Source: Pseudophaeomoniella oleicola
Lineage: Eukaryota > Ascomycota > Eurotiomycetes > Phaeomoniellales > Phaeomoniellaceae
Length of the DNA: 64,000 nt
Direction: 5' to 3'
NCBI GenBank assembly: GCA_003868215.1
Contig: QWDQ01000046.1
Span: forward strand, 150,563 to 214,562
Under the pieces are notes generated by a model that made no database searches, had not been told where the DNA came from, and saw only the letters and a list, made by a program, of their open reading frames with translations. A program made the translations under genes and the position numbers. Below are positions 45,579-56,891 of the stretch, piece after piece (the first letter of the stretch is position 1; every line of letters starts with the position of its first letter).

Positions 45579-46684
45579 TCATAACAAGATCAAATAGTTT
45601 GATGGTGCTATACCCGTCTCCCCATTTTCTTTCTTGGCCTGCCACCATCTACCACTAACGTCGGAGACTTCAAGAATTTCATGTTTAGAAAAGCTAATTT
45701 CGTTGGCGTCATCTGGATTCGCTTCATATGAATAGATCGCCTTGGCTCGGTATGGGTACTCGGTTGGTTGAGTGACTTCGGGATTCTCTTGTGCGGCTGG
45801 CGGAACATTGCCTGTGCCTGTACCCGTGGCTGTACCCGTGCCCAATCGTGGCGCTGAAGAATTGCGAGTCTCTCCAGCTGGACCGCCAGGATAACCAGTG
45901 ACTGGTGAGGAAGTTTCGAAGCCGTTCAACTGAGCTGAGGTATACATCTGTGGTGGGCGATTTGACACGGTGGTCTCTGGGCGAGGGCCAAAATTGTTTG
46001 ACATCGGCCGACTGTTGCGATACGACGTTCGTTGATCTTTGTGTAAAGCGAAAGAGTCGAGATATGCGCGATGCGCTGCTTGTGGTGTTGATCCAAAGTA
46101 GAACATCCAAACGATCTAGGCAGTTAGTCAAGAACAACCTCTTCAAGAGCAATTGACTTACAGCAATCATCGACAAAAGGATGAACCCGGCTGCCGCTGC
46201 CTCTTTGGCGCCATCGGGGCTATAAACCAAGCTGTTGACGGCAGAAGTTGTAAATACAAGACCGGCAGCCAAGTAACCCACAATCTATACTGGTTAGCAT
46301 CCGCAGTCCATGCCAAGAATACGTGTTATCCTACCGCGATGCCGTAGGTACTTGATGAATCTGAAGCGAACACAACCGTTACGCCCAATATGCAAACAAG
46401 CATGTAAACAACTCCCCACCAAGCATAGTTTGGAAATGCTGATCTGATGTCTGCCACCACGGATGAGATGAAAGCTATCAACCACGCAAGCTGGATCTTT
46501 GGTCAGCGTAATTGCGCGCAGCGCTTAGGGAGAGGTTACAAACAATTGCAATTGAGATCGTCGCCAATGCAAACGGGTCGCCAACGATGTGCCCAAGGTT
46601 GAACCGCGCCATACCTCCTCGCGTGTTGGCCGTGTTGTAGTCTTTACGCAGCGATGGAGAGTTGAGCGATCCGTAGGATGGCAT
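45579..46684 (-). CDS. SHO1: Sho1 osmosensor: four-helix membrane protein with C-terminal SH3
   Basis: Exons on the minus strand, 46684-46544, 46490-46335, 46284-46162 and 46115-45579, give 318 aa. Four membrane helices occupy about residues 35-140: [20 protein letters not shown], then [40 protein letters not shown] and [21 protein letters not shown] hydrophilic linker follows. The last ~60 residues are an SH3 domain: [20 protein letters not shown], then [20 protein letters not shown], with LILL at the end. Sho1 sits in the plasma membrane and feeds the HOG MAPK pathway by binding the Pbs2 proline motif through its SH3; it also acts in invasive growth. The start MPSYGSLNS is the first ATG of the frame; an internal [11 protein letters not shown] is an alternative. 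Confidence 0.94.
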
Positions 46685-49462
46685 GAAGGAGATATTGTCC
46701 CTTTTTCTGTGATTGCGGCGCTTAAATTCTGTCGGTCTCGGATCTTTCGTGTCGACAATCAATGATGGATGTCCCGTTCCCAGATTTCAGATTCCAGCTC
46801 GAACAGGTGTTTTCAGGATTCACAGAATGATGAATGGCGTGATTTACATGAGCCAGACGGTCGTGTGTGGTTATTGATTCGTTGAATCGTGGCAGACTCG
46901 AGTTCGCAATGTTCGAAAGTTGGGGTAGTGACAAGGCAAAACAAGAATTGAAAGAATGGCAATGGTTCAGACGATTCGGATGATGAGTTGACCGAATATG
47001 TTGGAGTAGAAGTAAAGCAAGATGAGACGAGTTGAATGAAGCAATAAAGGAAAAGGGTTGCCTATAGTTGGTAGGCTGTTGAGGTAACGAACGAAAGGCT
47101 GCAAGTGATCTTTTCTGGGATGAAGTGAACTGAATTAGAGGGTGAAGCAGGAGGATCGGGTCGATGAATGAAGGGGGGAACGAGAGGAACGAGAAGAACA
47201 AGAGACGCCGCGCAGGGGAAACTGAAATGATGCGTCGCGGGTGAGCAAAAGAGGAATAGATTCAAATACTTGAGTGTGGAGGGAGAGAAAGAGAAGAAGA
47301 GAGAGAGAGAGAGAGAGAGAGAGTCCAGGCAATTCGTTGGAAGTTTAGTTAATACCTTAGGTACCTAGGTACTTTACCGTAGTAGGAACCTCACTAATTT
47401 AGGCAACGTTAAGTTGCGTCTAGTTATACCATATTCTACTTCAGGCATCCTTAGGCGTGGCTTGTCCTTTCACAGATGAAATTAGATAGGCAGTCTCCAA
47501 CCAACCAAATTCTCCGAAGAGAAATTAGACGACCAGAGCGTGGCCTTAAACCCTGCTCTCGCTGTGAAATATTGAGTACTAATTACTCCCTGCTACCTGA
47601 GGTAGGTGCATACCTAAGGTGTCTAGATGCCTAATATCAGAGGTGCTCCTTTTCGTCTGATGGTCTGCGGTGTCGAGGAATAAGTCACCTGAAGTCGACA
47701 GACAGACAGACAGAATCGTTAATGCATAAGGCTTAGTTGGTCATTGGCCCCTTCCTGCTATTGAAGCACCGCTTAATGTGCTTGAATTGCTACTCATTAC
47801 TCATTTCCCACGAATATCTCAATCTCAGTATTCTTCCTGGTCAATGCCATTCCAACATAGGCGTAGACTATCACTAGACGAGAACGAAGAGGTGTGATCA
47901 ACTAATAAAAGAGGAGCTGAAAGTTCAACGGGACATCCTGTTCCTGAAATTCGTTTCAGACCCTGGATTCTCGGAAAAGATGTGGCTCTTGTCTCCAAAG
48001 ACCTCATCTCATCGTTCTCTTGAATAATGTACAGAGTACGGAATACTGTTGGATCCAATGCGCAAGCGATGGAAGTGGCGATAGATGCATACAGGAATCA
48101 GTGAAGCCGGGAGCGATATGTCGAGCTGTACAGAATCTTCCCCCCTATATTCGCTTACTTGTTATACATGACAATCACGTTTCCGCACCACGTTGAACCA
48201 ACCATCTTGCAATATTGCATGTGGACGACGTATGTGCTCTACTATGGTACTTCGCATGATCACCTTGTAATCGTGCTGTATTCGCAACGGTCAAGGGCTA
48301 TCATGAAGAAGGTCAACTGCCGGCTTGTGCAATCGATTTGCAAGAAAATCGACTCATAATGGTATCATATTCGAGGTCAAGGTGAATGCACCCTCCCAGC
48401 GAGATCATCTTATCAAACCGTCTTGAGGCGTCAATTGTCAACGGCACGGCACCCTCCTATCCAGGCGCCCATGCACAAGTACGCAATGGGAATGGGAGCA
48501 AGAAATGCAGATGTCCAATGATCAATAAAGTGCTCATCTTGCCCAAGTATTGGATCGACATTCTACTTCCCCAATCTGTCCTCTTGTGGCTTGTCATATC
48601 CGCTTCGTGCCGTCGTTTGACCCACGACCTTCTCCCGATCTTTGATACAGGCCTGAAACAGCTCAACCACGGTGGGTGCTAAGAATGATCATCGAGTCGG
48701 TCCAGAGTGCGATGAGCAGCCCACTTACCTAATTTTCGTTCCACTTTGTCCCTTCAAAAAGCCGATATTCTCTGCTCATTTTGGACCTTCAACGAAGTGG
48801 ATCCTGACGTTGTCGACAATGTTTTAGGACCACCGTCGCAACCCTCTCTTGTCGAAAGCAAACATGCTTGGTGATCACTGATCGAACGGTATAAGGTCAA
48901 GATGATGCCGATGACGTTCCGCACAAACCGGAAACTTGCACTCATACCAGGGTCGCTTCAAGACCATATCATGAGATGGTAAAACAACTCAAGTGTCGTT
49001 GAAAGACATCTGACGACACGAATACTCCGCAGAGTCTTTGACATAAAGGCCAAATTGACCATGATGACTTCATCAAGCCGTGAGTAACCCTACGCTCGAC
49101 ATCTGATCGCTACCATATAATGCTCTGGTCGTCGTGCGCTCCTGCGTCAACATCTCTTCAGGACTCGAATACGCCAATCACACCTATTGCTTGATTGATG
49201 GCCTCCCGAGAGATCCCATATTGCTACGAGAAGAAGCCTGCAAGTTCGCCGATATCGAGCGGACCAATGTATACGCGCATACGGCTGAGAAAAGGCAGCT
49301 TGCGCTCGTACCAAGTAACTGTATGCCGTTCATATATACGCGCTTAAATTCGGTCTTCTCCAGAACGAGATGGAGCTATATACTGAGAAGTATCCGAGAA
49401 CAAGGCAAAGAGTACAGGTTCACCTATAGCATTTCCTCCATAAGACTGGAGGCACTTGGCCG
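46685..49462. other. Long gene-free interval upstream of SHO1
   Basis: (GA)n lies at about 47299-47323; a TTAGGTACCTAGGTA cluster lies at about 47355-47375; GACA repeats lie near 47698-47713. Open frames 48386-48682 and 49134-49487 (+) have no recognisable family. Confidence 0.5.
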
Positions 49463-50823
49463 TTACACTTTTCCCAGTAGGCCTTGAGGGGTCACACCTT
49501 TAGTTGCAAACGCAATGAAACCGCCGAACAAACACATGGCGCCACTATACATGGACGCTTCGAAGAAACCGCCATATCTGTCCACAAGTGCCCCATTCAC
49601 CGGAGGACCTATTAGACCTCCGACAGCGCTTATGGCCAATCCCATACCCAAGTAGGTTCCGATGTTCTGCACGTCTTCAGTGCAGACAGACACAGCCGCG
49701 GAAGCTCCAGAGATGATTGTCCCTGAGGAAAACCCAAAGGACACCGCATAGATGATCAGTCCCGCATTGCTTGTTGCTGAATTCATGCAGAATATGACAA
49801 CGCCGGAGACTATGGCTCCTAACGCGAACATGTTCAACCGTCCGTATTTATCCGCTAGAATACCGGGGATGATACGGCCGAACGTGGAGGCTGCGTTGAG
49901 AATCGCAAGCAAATAGCCGGAAAGTATTGCGTCCATGCCTCTTGTGACGGCGTATGTTGGGAGGTAAAAGAGCGGAGTGAACATGCCATCGAACACGAAA
50001 AACAATGAGATAACCAAGAGGATGAATCTGATATTTTTGTAGGCAGCTGGCAACCAAAAGGTTGACGTTCTTGACGGTAGGCGAGCCCTGATGGCCACAC
50101 ACGCGAAAGCCATCAAGGGCAATATGAGGAACCCAATAATTCGTACCGACCAACCAAAACCGAGAGAAGAGCTGTTCAGCATTTTTGATAATGCAATAGG
50201 GATGATGATACCGCCGATGGAGGATCCAGATACGACCACACCCAAGGCAGCTGCTCGCTTCTTGTCGAAGTATTGAGACACTGCTGCGAATGCTGGGATT
50301 TGTAGGAGGCCCATGACAATACCCATCAAGATCCCTTGCACGAGCATGAATTGCCAATATTCCTTGCACAGACTCAGCATCATGATGGCGAAAACGTACA
50401 TGATTGCTGCAGGTCGGATGATCTACTGCAATGTTAGTGGAATGATGGGACTGTTACTATGGTCCGATAGCATACCCATGCGCCAAATCGATCAAACAAG
50501 GGACCTCCGAGCATGCCTGCTGCGAACTGGAGGAAAGCTGATAACGATCCAATCCAGGAGATAGCATCTGGGGATTTGTCGTGGAGTTGGTGTTTCAAAT
50601 AGTACTCTTCAAAAGTACCAAATGAATTCGCAAATCCCAGACAACAGAAGAAGATTGTAGAACCCCCAGCTGCAACGAGCCACGCTCTGGCACCGCCATC
50701 CGGTGCCTCTCCAACTTCGGAGGCATCAGCCTGGGACTTTTCCTGACCGGAAATGCTGTTGACGGTTGATTGCTGCCTTTCATCTCCACGAGAGACTCTC
50801 GGCTCCGTTACTGTAGACGCCAT
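49463..50823 (-). CDS. MFS transporter, monocarboxylate (MCT)-like
   Basis: Exons 50823-50476 and 50422-49463 on the minus strand encode 435 aa. The N-terminal cytosolic ~40 residues lead to DGGARAWLVAAGGSTIFFCC, the classic entry motif of fungal MCT-like proteins (PDGG.AW), and then FANSFGTFEEYY. About 12 helices follow, with FDRFGAW at the end of TM2 and ADKYGRLNMFALGAI in the second half. The acceptor is ambiguous: TTGCAG is followed at once by TAG, so TAG just before ATCATCCGACC is used as the 3' site to keep the frame open. The family transports carboxylates, riboflavin or other metabolites at the plasma membrane; the substrate is unknown. It is divergent from a Zn2Cys6 factor that may control it. 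Confidence 0.87.
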
Positions 50824-51286
50824 ATGGCAATACGAGGTGATTACGAAAAGGGTAGATTGAAATGATAGCTGAGGTTTGCTGGCTTCGAGGCTAGAGATGT
50901 TCTGAGATGAAGTCGACACATCTTCGGAATGAGCGTGGTTGGAACATCCAAGTCTCTTAAATACTATAGGAGGTGGTAGGTATTGCAACACTATTCTGAA
51001 CTATTCATCTATGAATTACATCTCGTTGGCCGGCGGACTCGGCGATCGGGTTCAAGAGTCGGATCCGATATTCGGGAAATTGCCGGTCCGCTCTCAGCCT
51101 CAAAGAGACTACCTCACCAAATTACCGATTTCGAACCATTAACCCCGATATTGATCTCTGTTCCTCAGATAATATAAAAGAATAACCCGTCGGACTTAGT
51201 CTATTGTAGTCCTTTGAGTCCTCGATCTCAGGGCTATGAATTGCTCTAGTGCGGACTATCCGAAGCCATAGCGAAGGTGGGTGGCC
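50824..51286. promoter_or_regulatory. Divergent promoter with clustered CGG/CCG triplets
   Basis: A 463-bp spacer between the MCT-like transporter and the Zn2Cys6 factor. Between 51031 and 51090 there are about nine CGG or CCG triplets, including the 10-bp palindrome TCGGATCCGA at 51059-51068 and GCCGGTCCG at 51082-51090. Zn2Cys6 proteins bind paired CGG triplets, so this is the inferred control region; which pair is bound cannot be told. Confidence 0.5.
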
Positions 51287-53723
51287 ATGGCCGACCCCGA
51301 ACCTCGACGGAGAAGGCCAGCTGTGTAGGTCTGGGGTTCCATTCGTTACCTTCGCGCTCTGATAACGGGATCATTACAGTTCATGCTCTCTATGCAGGAG
51401 ACGCAAAATTCGGTGCAACCGAGAAACTCCCTGCAGTAATTGTGTGCGGTCCAGGAACCAGACTTGCGTCTATGAGAATCAACATACGCAACACCCTCGA
51501 CAACATCTTGGGCAGAGCCGAATAATTGACCAAGGTTTCCCAGAGTCAGTACAAAATGACAGAGCCTTCGACACGAACAGAGGATCGGCGGTCCCAAGCC
51601 ATCCGTCAAGCTCCTCAGCAGCTGGTTCAGCAAGAGCATCGACTCTGACGAGCCAGCCGTCTCTTCGAGATGTTGAGTCCCTAAAAAGCCAGATTCGACA
51701 TCTTGAACAGCGGCTATCCGAAGCTACATCAAGCTCCGCTGGGTCTCCGGTTTCGAGTTCCAACATCGAGACAAAATCATCACGTATTGGTGGGACCTTT
51801 TATTTGCATCGTGAAAGCCGCTCGTCCGGCCAACCTCCGGCCGTCATCCGCGGTATCACGCATAAGACACGCCTGTTTGGCCAAAGCCATTGGATCAATG
51901 GCGTTACAATGGTAAGCTCTCGAGACATCTCGTCGGACCTCATTGGGGAAGTGGCCTGACCACCATCAGTTTCTCGATATGTTTGAGATGATTGAGCCGC
52001 AACTACGAGAAGAAATCTCAAAGGTTTTCTCAGGCATACAGAGATGTAAGACCTTAGGAAAGCTCATCAAATCGAGGCGGGCACCTCATTGGCCCTTGCC
52101 ACCACAGACTGATCTTCCTCCGAAAGATATTGCTGACGAGCTCGTTGATTGTTACTTCCGGACTAATGAAAACATCTATCGAATCCTGCATATTCCTAAT
52201 TTTAGAAGGGACTATGAAGCGCTCTGGGTGCCGGAAATTAAGCCCGAGACGGGCTTCCTCGCGCAACTGAAGCTAGTGCTCGCTATTGGAGCTATCACCT
52301 ATGATGAGCAATTCTCTCTACGTACCTCAGCCATTCGATGGGTATACGAAGCTCAAACTTGGCTTTCCGAGCCAAGTTTCAAGTCAAGGTTGGGCATTAA
52401 AGCTCTGCAGACCAATCTGCTGCTTCTGCTTGCTCGAGAGATAGTAGATACAGGCGGAGAACCGACATGGATTTCAGCCGGCTCACTGCTCAGAACAGGA
52501 GTGCACATGGGGCTACATAGAGACCCCGCGCACCTGCCAAAAATGACCACCTTCGCTGCTGAGATGCGCCGAAGACTATGGAATACGGTCCTAGAGGTCA
52601 ATTTACAATCGAGTCTGACTTTGGGAGTACCTCCATTGTTTTCCCTTGATGACTTTGATACGGCACCTCCCAGCAATCTCGATGACGACCAGCTCACAGC
52701 CAATGATTCTGTGCCAAAACCAGAGGGTGAATTCACGCAAGTATCCATCGCAATAGCTTTCCGTAGGACCTTTTCACTTCGTCTTGCAGCCACCAAGTTC
52801 TTGAATGACCTCGGATCCAGTGGTACCTACGAAGAGACGCTTCGACTTGATGCAGAGCTAAGGGCTTCATACAAAGCCGTATCTCAGATGATTCGAGGAC
52901 GAAACTCGAGCACCGTGCCTTCCCCCTCTCGGTTCGAAATAGGCGCGATAGATTTCCTCATGCATCGCTACCTTTCGGCCCTTCACGTCCCTTTTTTTGG
53001 GCCCGCATTACACCAAACCGCCTATGCATTTTCCAGAAGGGTAGTAATCGAGACTTCACTGAAGATCTGGAGTTTAGCTTACCCATCATCTTCAATCATG
53101 ACTGCTCCGTCCCGTAGTGGAACAATTCCAGCAGATCGAAACGATTTAGCACGTCTCGTTACCTGCGGCTCTGGAACATATCGCACCACGGCTATGCAAG
53201 CTGTCTTACTCATAGCAGTAGAACTTCGAACGCAACTACAAGAGGAAGAAAGCTTAGGCCCCGTACCTCTACGAGTAGACTTACTTTCCGTGTTAGACGA
53301 TGCGAAAGCCTGGTGCTTGCGGTGTATCGAGATTGGAGAGACCAACATCAAAGGCTACATGCTTATCAATGCAGTTGCTGCATATATTGAAGGACTGATG
53401 CAAGGCCTTGGGAGGTACGAAACGGCGCGATTGTTACTGGAGGCTGCAGAAGGTGCTAGAGAAAGATGCTTGCCGATCCTTGAAGAAATGGCAGCCCACA
53501 GCTGTCAGGACGAGAGGGCAGCAGATGATGATGATGATCAGACGGCGCTAGACACGAGGCCTGAGGAAGTCGAGGACTGGGACTATATGGTAAGTAAAAG
53601 ATCAACCCCACGGCACTTGCTAATGGCTCATGATCATGGTAGATGTCAGGTGCCTTTCTCGGTCAGGAAGATACGGACCCTATAAGTTGGATCTTTGACG
53701 ACGACGTTATGCAAGCTACATGA
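51287..53723 (+). CDS. Zn2Cys6 fungal-specific transcription factor
   Basis: Exons 51287-51324, 51380-51911, 51970-53589 and 53643-53723 encode 756 aa. The zinc cluster is at residues 15-42: C15-x2-C18-x6-C25-x5-C31-x2-C34-x7-C42 (SCSLCRRRKIRCNRETPCSN). It is completed only by splicing the first 55-nt intron (GTAGGT/TTACAG). A Leu-containing coiled segment, DVESLKSQIRHLEQRLSE, follows at about 120 and may mediate dimerisation. The middle-homology (Fungal_trans) domain lies at about 200-560, with WISAGSLLRTGVHMGLHRDP as its signature. The C-terminus is acidic (DDDDDQTALD; SWIFDDDVMQAT), a probable activation region. It is nuclear. Its head-to-head placement with an MFS transporter suggests a pathway-specific regulator of that carrier. 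Confidence 0.92.
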
Positions 53724-54051
53724 TGTAGAATTGAATCTCTGGATCTGTTCATTGGCGTGATCGTTATTACAACAATCGCAAAGAACCGATGGCATTGATA
53801 TTTATTTTATGACGTTGAGATACTACTACGTAGTACGTAATGACTAAGCGTACCTGAATCGTGTTAGTCTGCGCTGATCGCATTGGACTTTTCTGATTGG
53901 ATTGGACTTTCAGAAGCGGGTCGTGCACGATTGAAGGTCCCACACGGAATGTCATAACATCATCTGGAAAATGTTTCTCTTCTTTCTATACATCGTCGGG
54001 CGTCAATAGAGTATCTTGCAATCATCGTGGCTGCTTGCCCTGTAGATCGTC
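53724..54051. other. Spacer between the Zn2Cys6 factor and the Avt-like transporter
   Basis: Holds palindrome copy 5. No gene seen. Confidence 0.5.
53824..53835. repeat. Dispersed palindrome TACTACGTAGTA, copy 5
   Basis: The 12-bp palindrome with flanks GAGATAC and CGTA, identical to copy 2 (14703) across about 23 bp. Confidence 0.8.
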
Positions 54052-55788
54052 ATGACAGATGCAGTAGACAGTCAGAAAGATAAACGAATAGCAGATGTGG
54101 TATCAGAACATTTACCTGCCGGCTATACGGCCAGTTTCGATGGCCCATCAACTGAGTCAAACGGTCATACTGCATCGAACTCTGCCACGGATGACGCAAA
54201 TCAGGAACAGGAATCATCTTTAAAACTGCAAGGAGGTGACATTCATCGAGACTTGTTCAAAATAGATGCCAGGGCAAGGTTACAGCAAAGAGCGGCCACA
54301 TTTGCACATCCCACTCCGCGGAGGGATCCGTCGGTCACAAGAAATGGACTTTCGGCTTCTGAACAACGAATTCCTGGGGGCTTCCGGAGGCATTATCTCC
54401 AGAGAAGACGTGGTAGCTTTCGAAATGTTCCGGTGACGAGGAACTTCGTCGAGTTTCTTGACTTGTATGGAAGTTTTGCGGGAGAAGATCTGGCCGACTC
54501 AGAGGACGAATCAGCTGTTGTTAGTGACCTAGAAGACGCCGAACAACCCACCGAAAGCAGACCCCTCCTTGGACGTCGCAGAAGCTCCAAGGCTAAAAGG
54601 AAAGGTGACGCTGGTATGACCAAGTCATTCTTCACCCTACTCAAGGCTTTTGTTGGCACGGGCATAATGTTCTTACCGAAAGCATTCAACAACGGCGGCA
54701 TTCTTTTCTCTTCATTGACACTGCTTGTGGTGTCTGCGGTCACCTTGTTAGCATTTCATCTCCTCCTACAATGCCGAAAGCACTATGGAGGTGGCGGTTA
54801 TGGTGACCTGGGAGAGATCATCGGCGGTCGAAAGATGCGCACGTTGATTTTGTCCTCCATTACAATTTCACAGATCGGGTTCGTCTGTGCTGGTATTGTT
54901 TTCGTGGCAGAGAACATGCTCAGCTTCCTCGACGCGGTTCTGCACGGCTCAAGCCCGTTGTCCAGTCGAGCTCTGATAGCATTACAACTGGTGGTTCTCA
55001 TCCCATTATCTTTTATCCGGAACATCTCGAAACTCGGACCGGCAGCCCTACTCGCCGATGTCTTCATCCTGATCGGTATTGGTTACATTTACTATTACGA
55101 TATCGGTACGATTTCAAGTGCAGGTGTCCATAAGACGGTACAATTGTTCAACCCCAAGCAGTATACCCTGACCGTCGGCGCCGCTATTTTCACTTTCGAG
55201 GGCATCGGTCTCATTATGCCCATTCAGTCTTCGATGAAACAACCCGAGAGGTTCGAACCACTTCTGGGTATAGTAATGCTGATCATCACAATCATCTTTA
55301 CCTCCGTGGGTGCACTTTGTTACGCCACCTTCGGTTCTGCCACACAAATCGAGATCATCGCCAACTTCCCTCAAGACAGTAAACTCGTCAATGCTGTCCA
55401 GTTTCTCTACTCTCTTGCTGTGTTGGTCGGCACACCCGTCCAGCTCTTTCCGGCGATCCGTATTTTGGAAGACAAATTGTTCCGCGGTCGTCTTTCATCA
55501 GGAAAACGTAGCGTCAAGACGAAATGGACCAAAAACGCATTCAGGACCGCACTCGTCATACTCTCGGGATTGATCTCGATTCTCGGAGCGGGTAATTTGG
55601 ACAGATTCGTGGCGTTGATCGGATCTATCGCTTGCGTACCTTTGGTCTACATCTATCCACCGTACTTACACTACAAAGGCGTTGCGGAGTCTCGGGGGGA
55701 GAGAATTGGGGATCTAGTATTCATGGTCATCGGTGCAGCGGCAATGATCTACACCACTTGTATCACAATCATCAACAGTTTCATTTAA
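54052..55788 (+). CDS. Vacuolar amino-acid transporter, Avt3/Avt4-like (AAAP family)
   Basis: An intronless gene of 578 aa with a ~185-residue hydrophilic N-terminus followed by about 11 membrane helices. The first helix carries the AAAP signature FFTLLKAFVGTGIMFLPKAF. Later segments include GDLGEIIGGRKMRTLILSSI, SISQIGFVCAGIVFVAEN-like ITISQIGFVCAGIVFVAEN, and FTFEGIGLIMPIQSSMKQP. The long cytosolic N-terminus with EESRPLLG-like ESRPLLGRRRSS just before TM1 resembles Avt3/Avt4, which export neutral and other amino acids from the vacuole. The dileucine-type RPLLG motif fits vacuolar sorting. Lies downstream of the Zn2Cys6 factor in the same orientation; no functional link is implied. Confidence 0.92.
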   Translation: MTDAVDSQKDKRIADVVSEHLPAGYTASFDGPSTESNGHTASNSATDDANQEQESSLKLQGGDIHRDLFKIDARARLQQRAATFAHPTPRRDPSVTRNGLSASEQRIPGGFRRHYLQRRRGSFRNVPVTRNFVEFLDLYGSFAGEDLADSEDESAVVSDLEDAEQPTESRPLLGRRRSSKAKRKGDAGMTKSFFTLLKAFVGTGIMFLPKAFNNGGILFSSLTLLVVSAVTLLAFHLLLQCRKHYGGGGYGDLGEIIGGRKMRTLILSSITISQIGFVCAGIVFVAENMLSFLDAVLHGSSPLSSRALIALQLVVLIPLSFIRNISKLGPAALLADVFILIGIGYIYYYDIGTISSAGVHKTVQLFNPKQYTLTVGAAIFTFEGIGLIMPIQSSMKQPERFEPLLGIVMLIITIIFTSVGALCYATFGSATQIEIIANFPQDSKLVNAVQFLYSLAVLVGTPVQLFPAIRILEDKLFRGRLSSGKRSVKTKWTKNAFRTALVILSGLISILGAGNLDRFVALIGSIACVPLVYIYPPYLHYKGVAESRGERIGDLVFMVIGAAAMIYTTCITIINSFI

Positions 55789-56891
55789 GCGCGCATGGGA
55801 CAGCATAGGGCATACAACGGCAACTTGGGTAGGCCATAGTCAGCGCAATCACAAAAGTCATTATGATATTGACCTGAATGTCAAGAAGTGAATATCGCTC
55901 AAGGGAGTGTAGACGTGATAATTGTCTATTTCGTAATCGGGGTAGAATCTGGATGCCGTGCGTTTGGTAATCTGTAGTCACATATTATGTATGCGGTAAT
56001 GATCAAGTAGACCAGAGAATGTCTACTTGGAATTATCATTATTATTGCTCCCAATCCAATGCTAAACGGCGATGACCGGAATTGGATGTGGAGGAAGAAA
56101 AGTAAAGTGTCTGTCTGCACCATATTTACTGTACAGAGACTGCATTCAACACCAGAGATTCGGATATAATTACAAACGATCCAATCCCGCTCATGACGAC
56201 GCCCGTCTACCCTTTATGTCCCAACCACCACGTATGCTTTTTGCTATCGACGACGACGACGCGACGCTGAATGCTAACTTAGCACTCACGACACATGCTT
56301 ATGGCTTACGCGTACCTAAGCTTAGCACGGATGCGATTACGCATTGGCAGAAGTCGGAGGTGATGGCTAACTGCAGCGTTGAACTTCGAGTATTTCGTCT
56401 ATACATACAAAGGATACGAGTTGACTTCAATTGATCAATGATAACCATGTTGATAGACAAGATGGCTACGACTGGTTTGTAAATATTCAGAATTAATTCA
56501 TTCGTTGGATGAAGCAAGATGATTGATTAGCACCCAAAGAGGAAGCTCTAGAAACTGGGATCCTTCGACGCCGTTCACACGTCATCTCACCCTTCCTGAC
56601 GACAGCCACATCGACCTCAATTCAGGGAACATCCGTCATCATTTGCATCGATGGTAATTGCATAGAGATAAAGAATGTTGCCTGACACGCCATCGTACGT
56701 AACTACGTCTACGAATCCCACAGTAGTCAACCAATCCGTTCTGTGATGCGTCTATCCAATCGAAAGATATAAAGTATCCGTATAAGGTCATCGTGAAGAG
56801 AAGTGCATGAGAGATTAACAGGCAGAATTAATCCCTCGTCTTGCACCACCCATCAATCCCCTAGACCACGCCTTTCAGAGCCCCAGAGACC
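55789..56891. other. Gene-free interval
   Basis: No gene seen. The open frame 56072-56434 (+) and a minus-strand frame at 56299-56517 show no family features. Confidence 0.5.

Noticed and set aside
49134-49487. 117-codon open frame on the plus strand overlapping the MCT transporter end
   Set aside because: Not ATG-led in a convincing context, overlaps a solid gene on the other strand, and shows no domain.
51049-51070. GGGTTCAAGAGTC resembling a tRNA T-loop
   Set aside because: No acceptor, D or anticodon stems could be paired around it; the sequence is better explained by the CGG cluster in a promoter.
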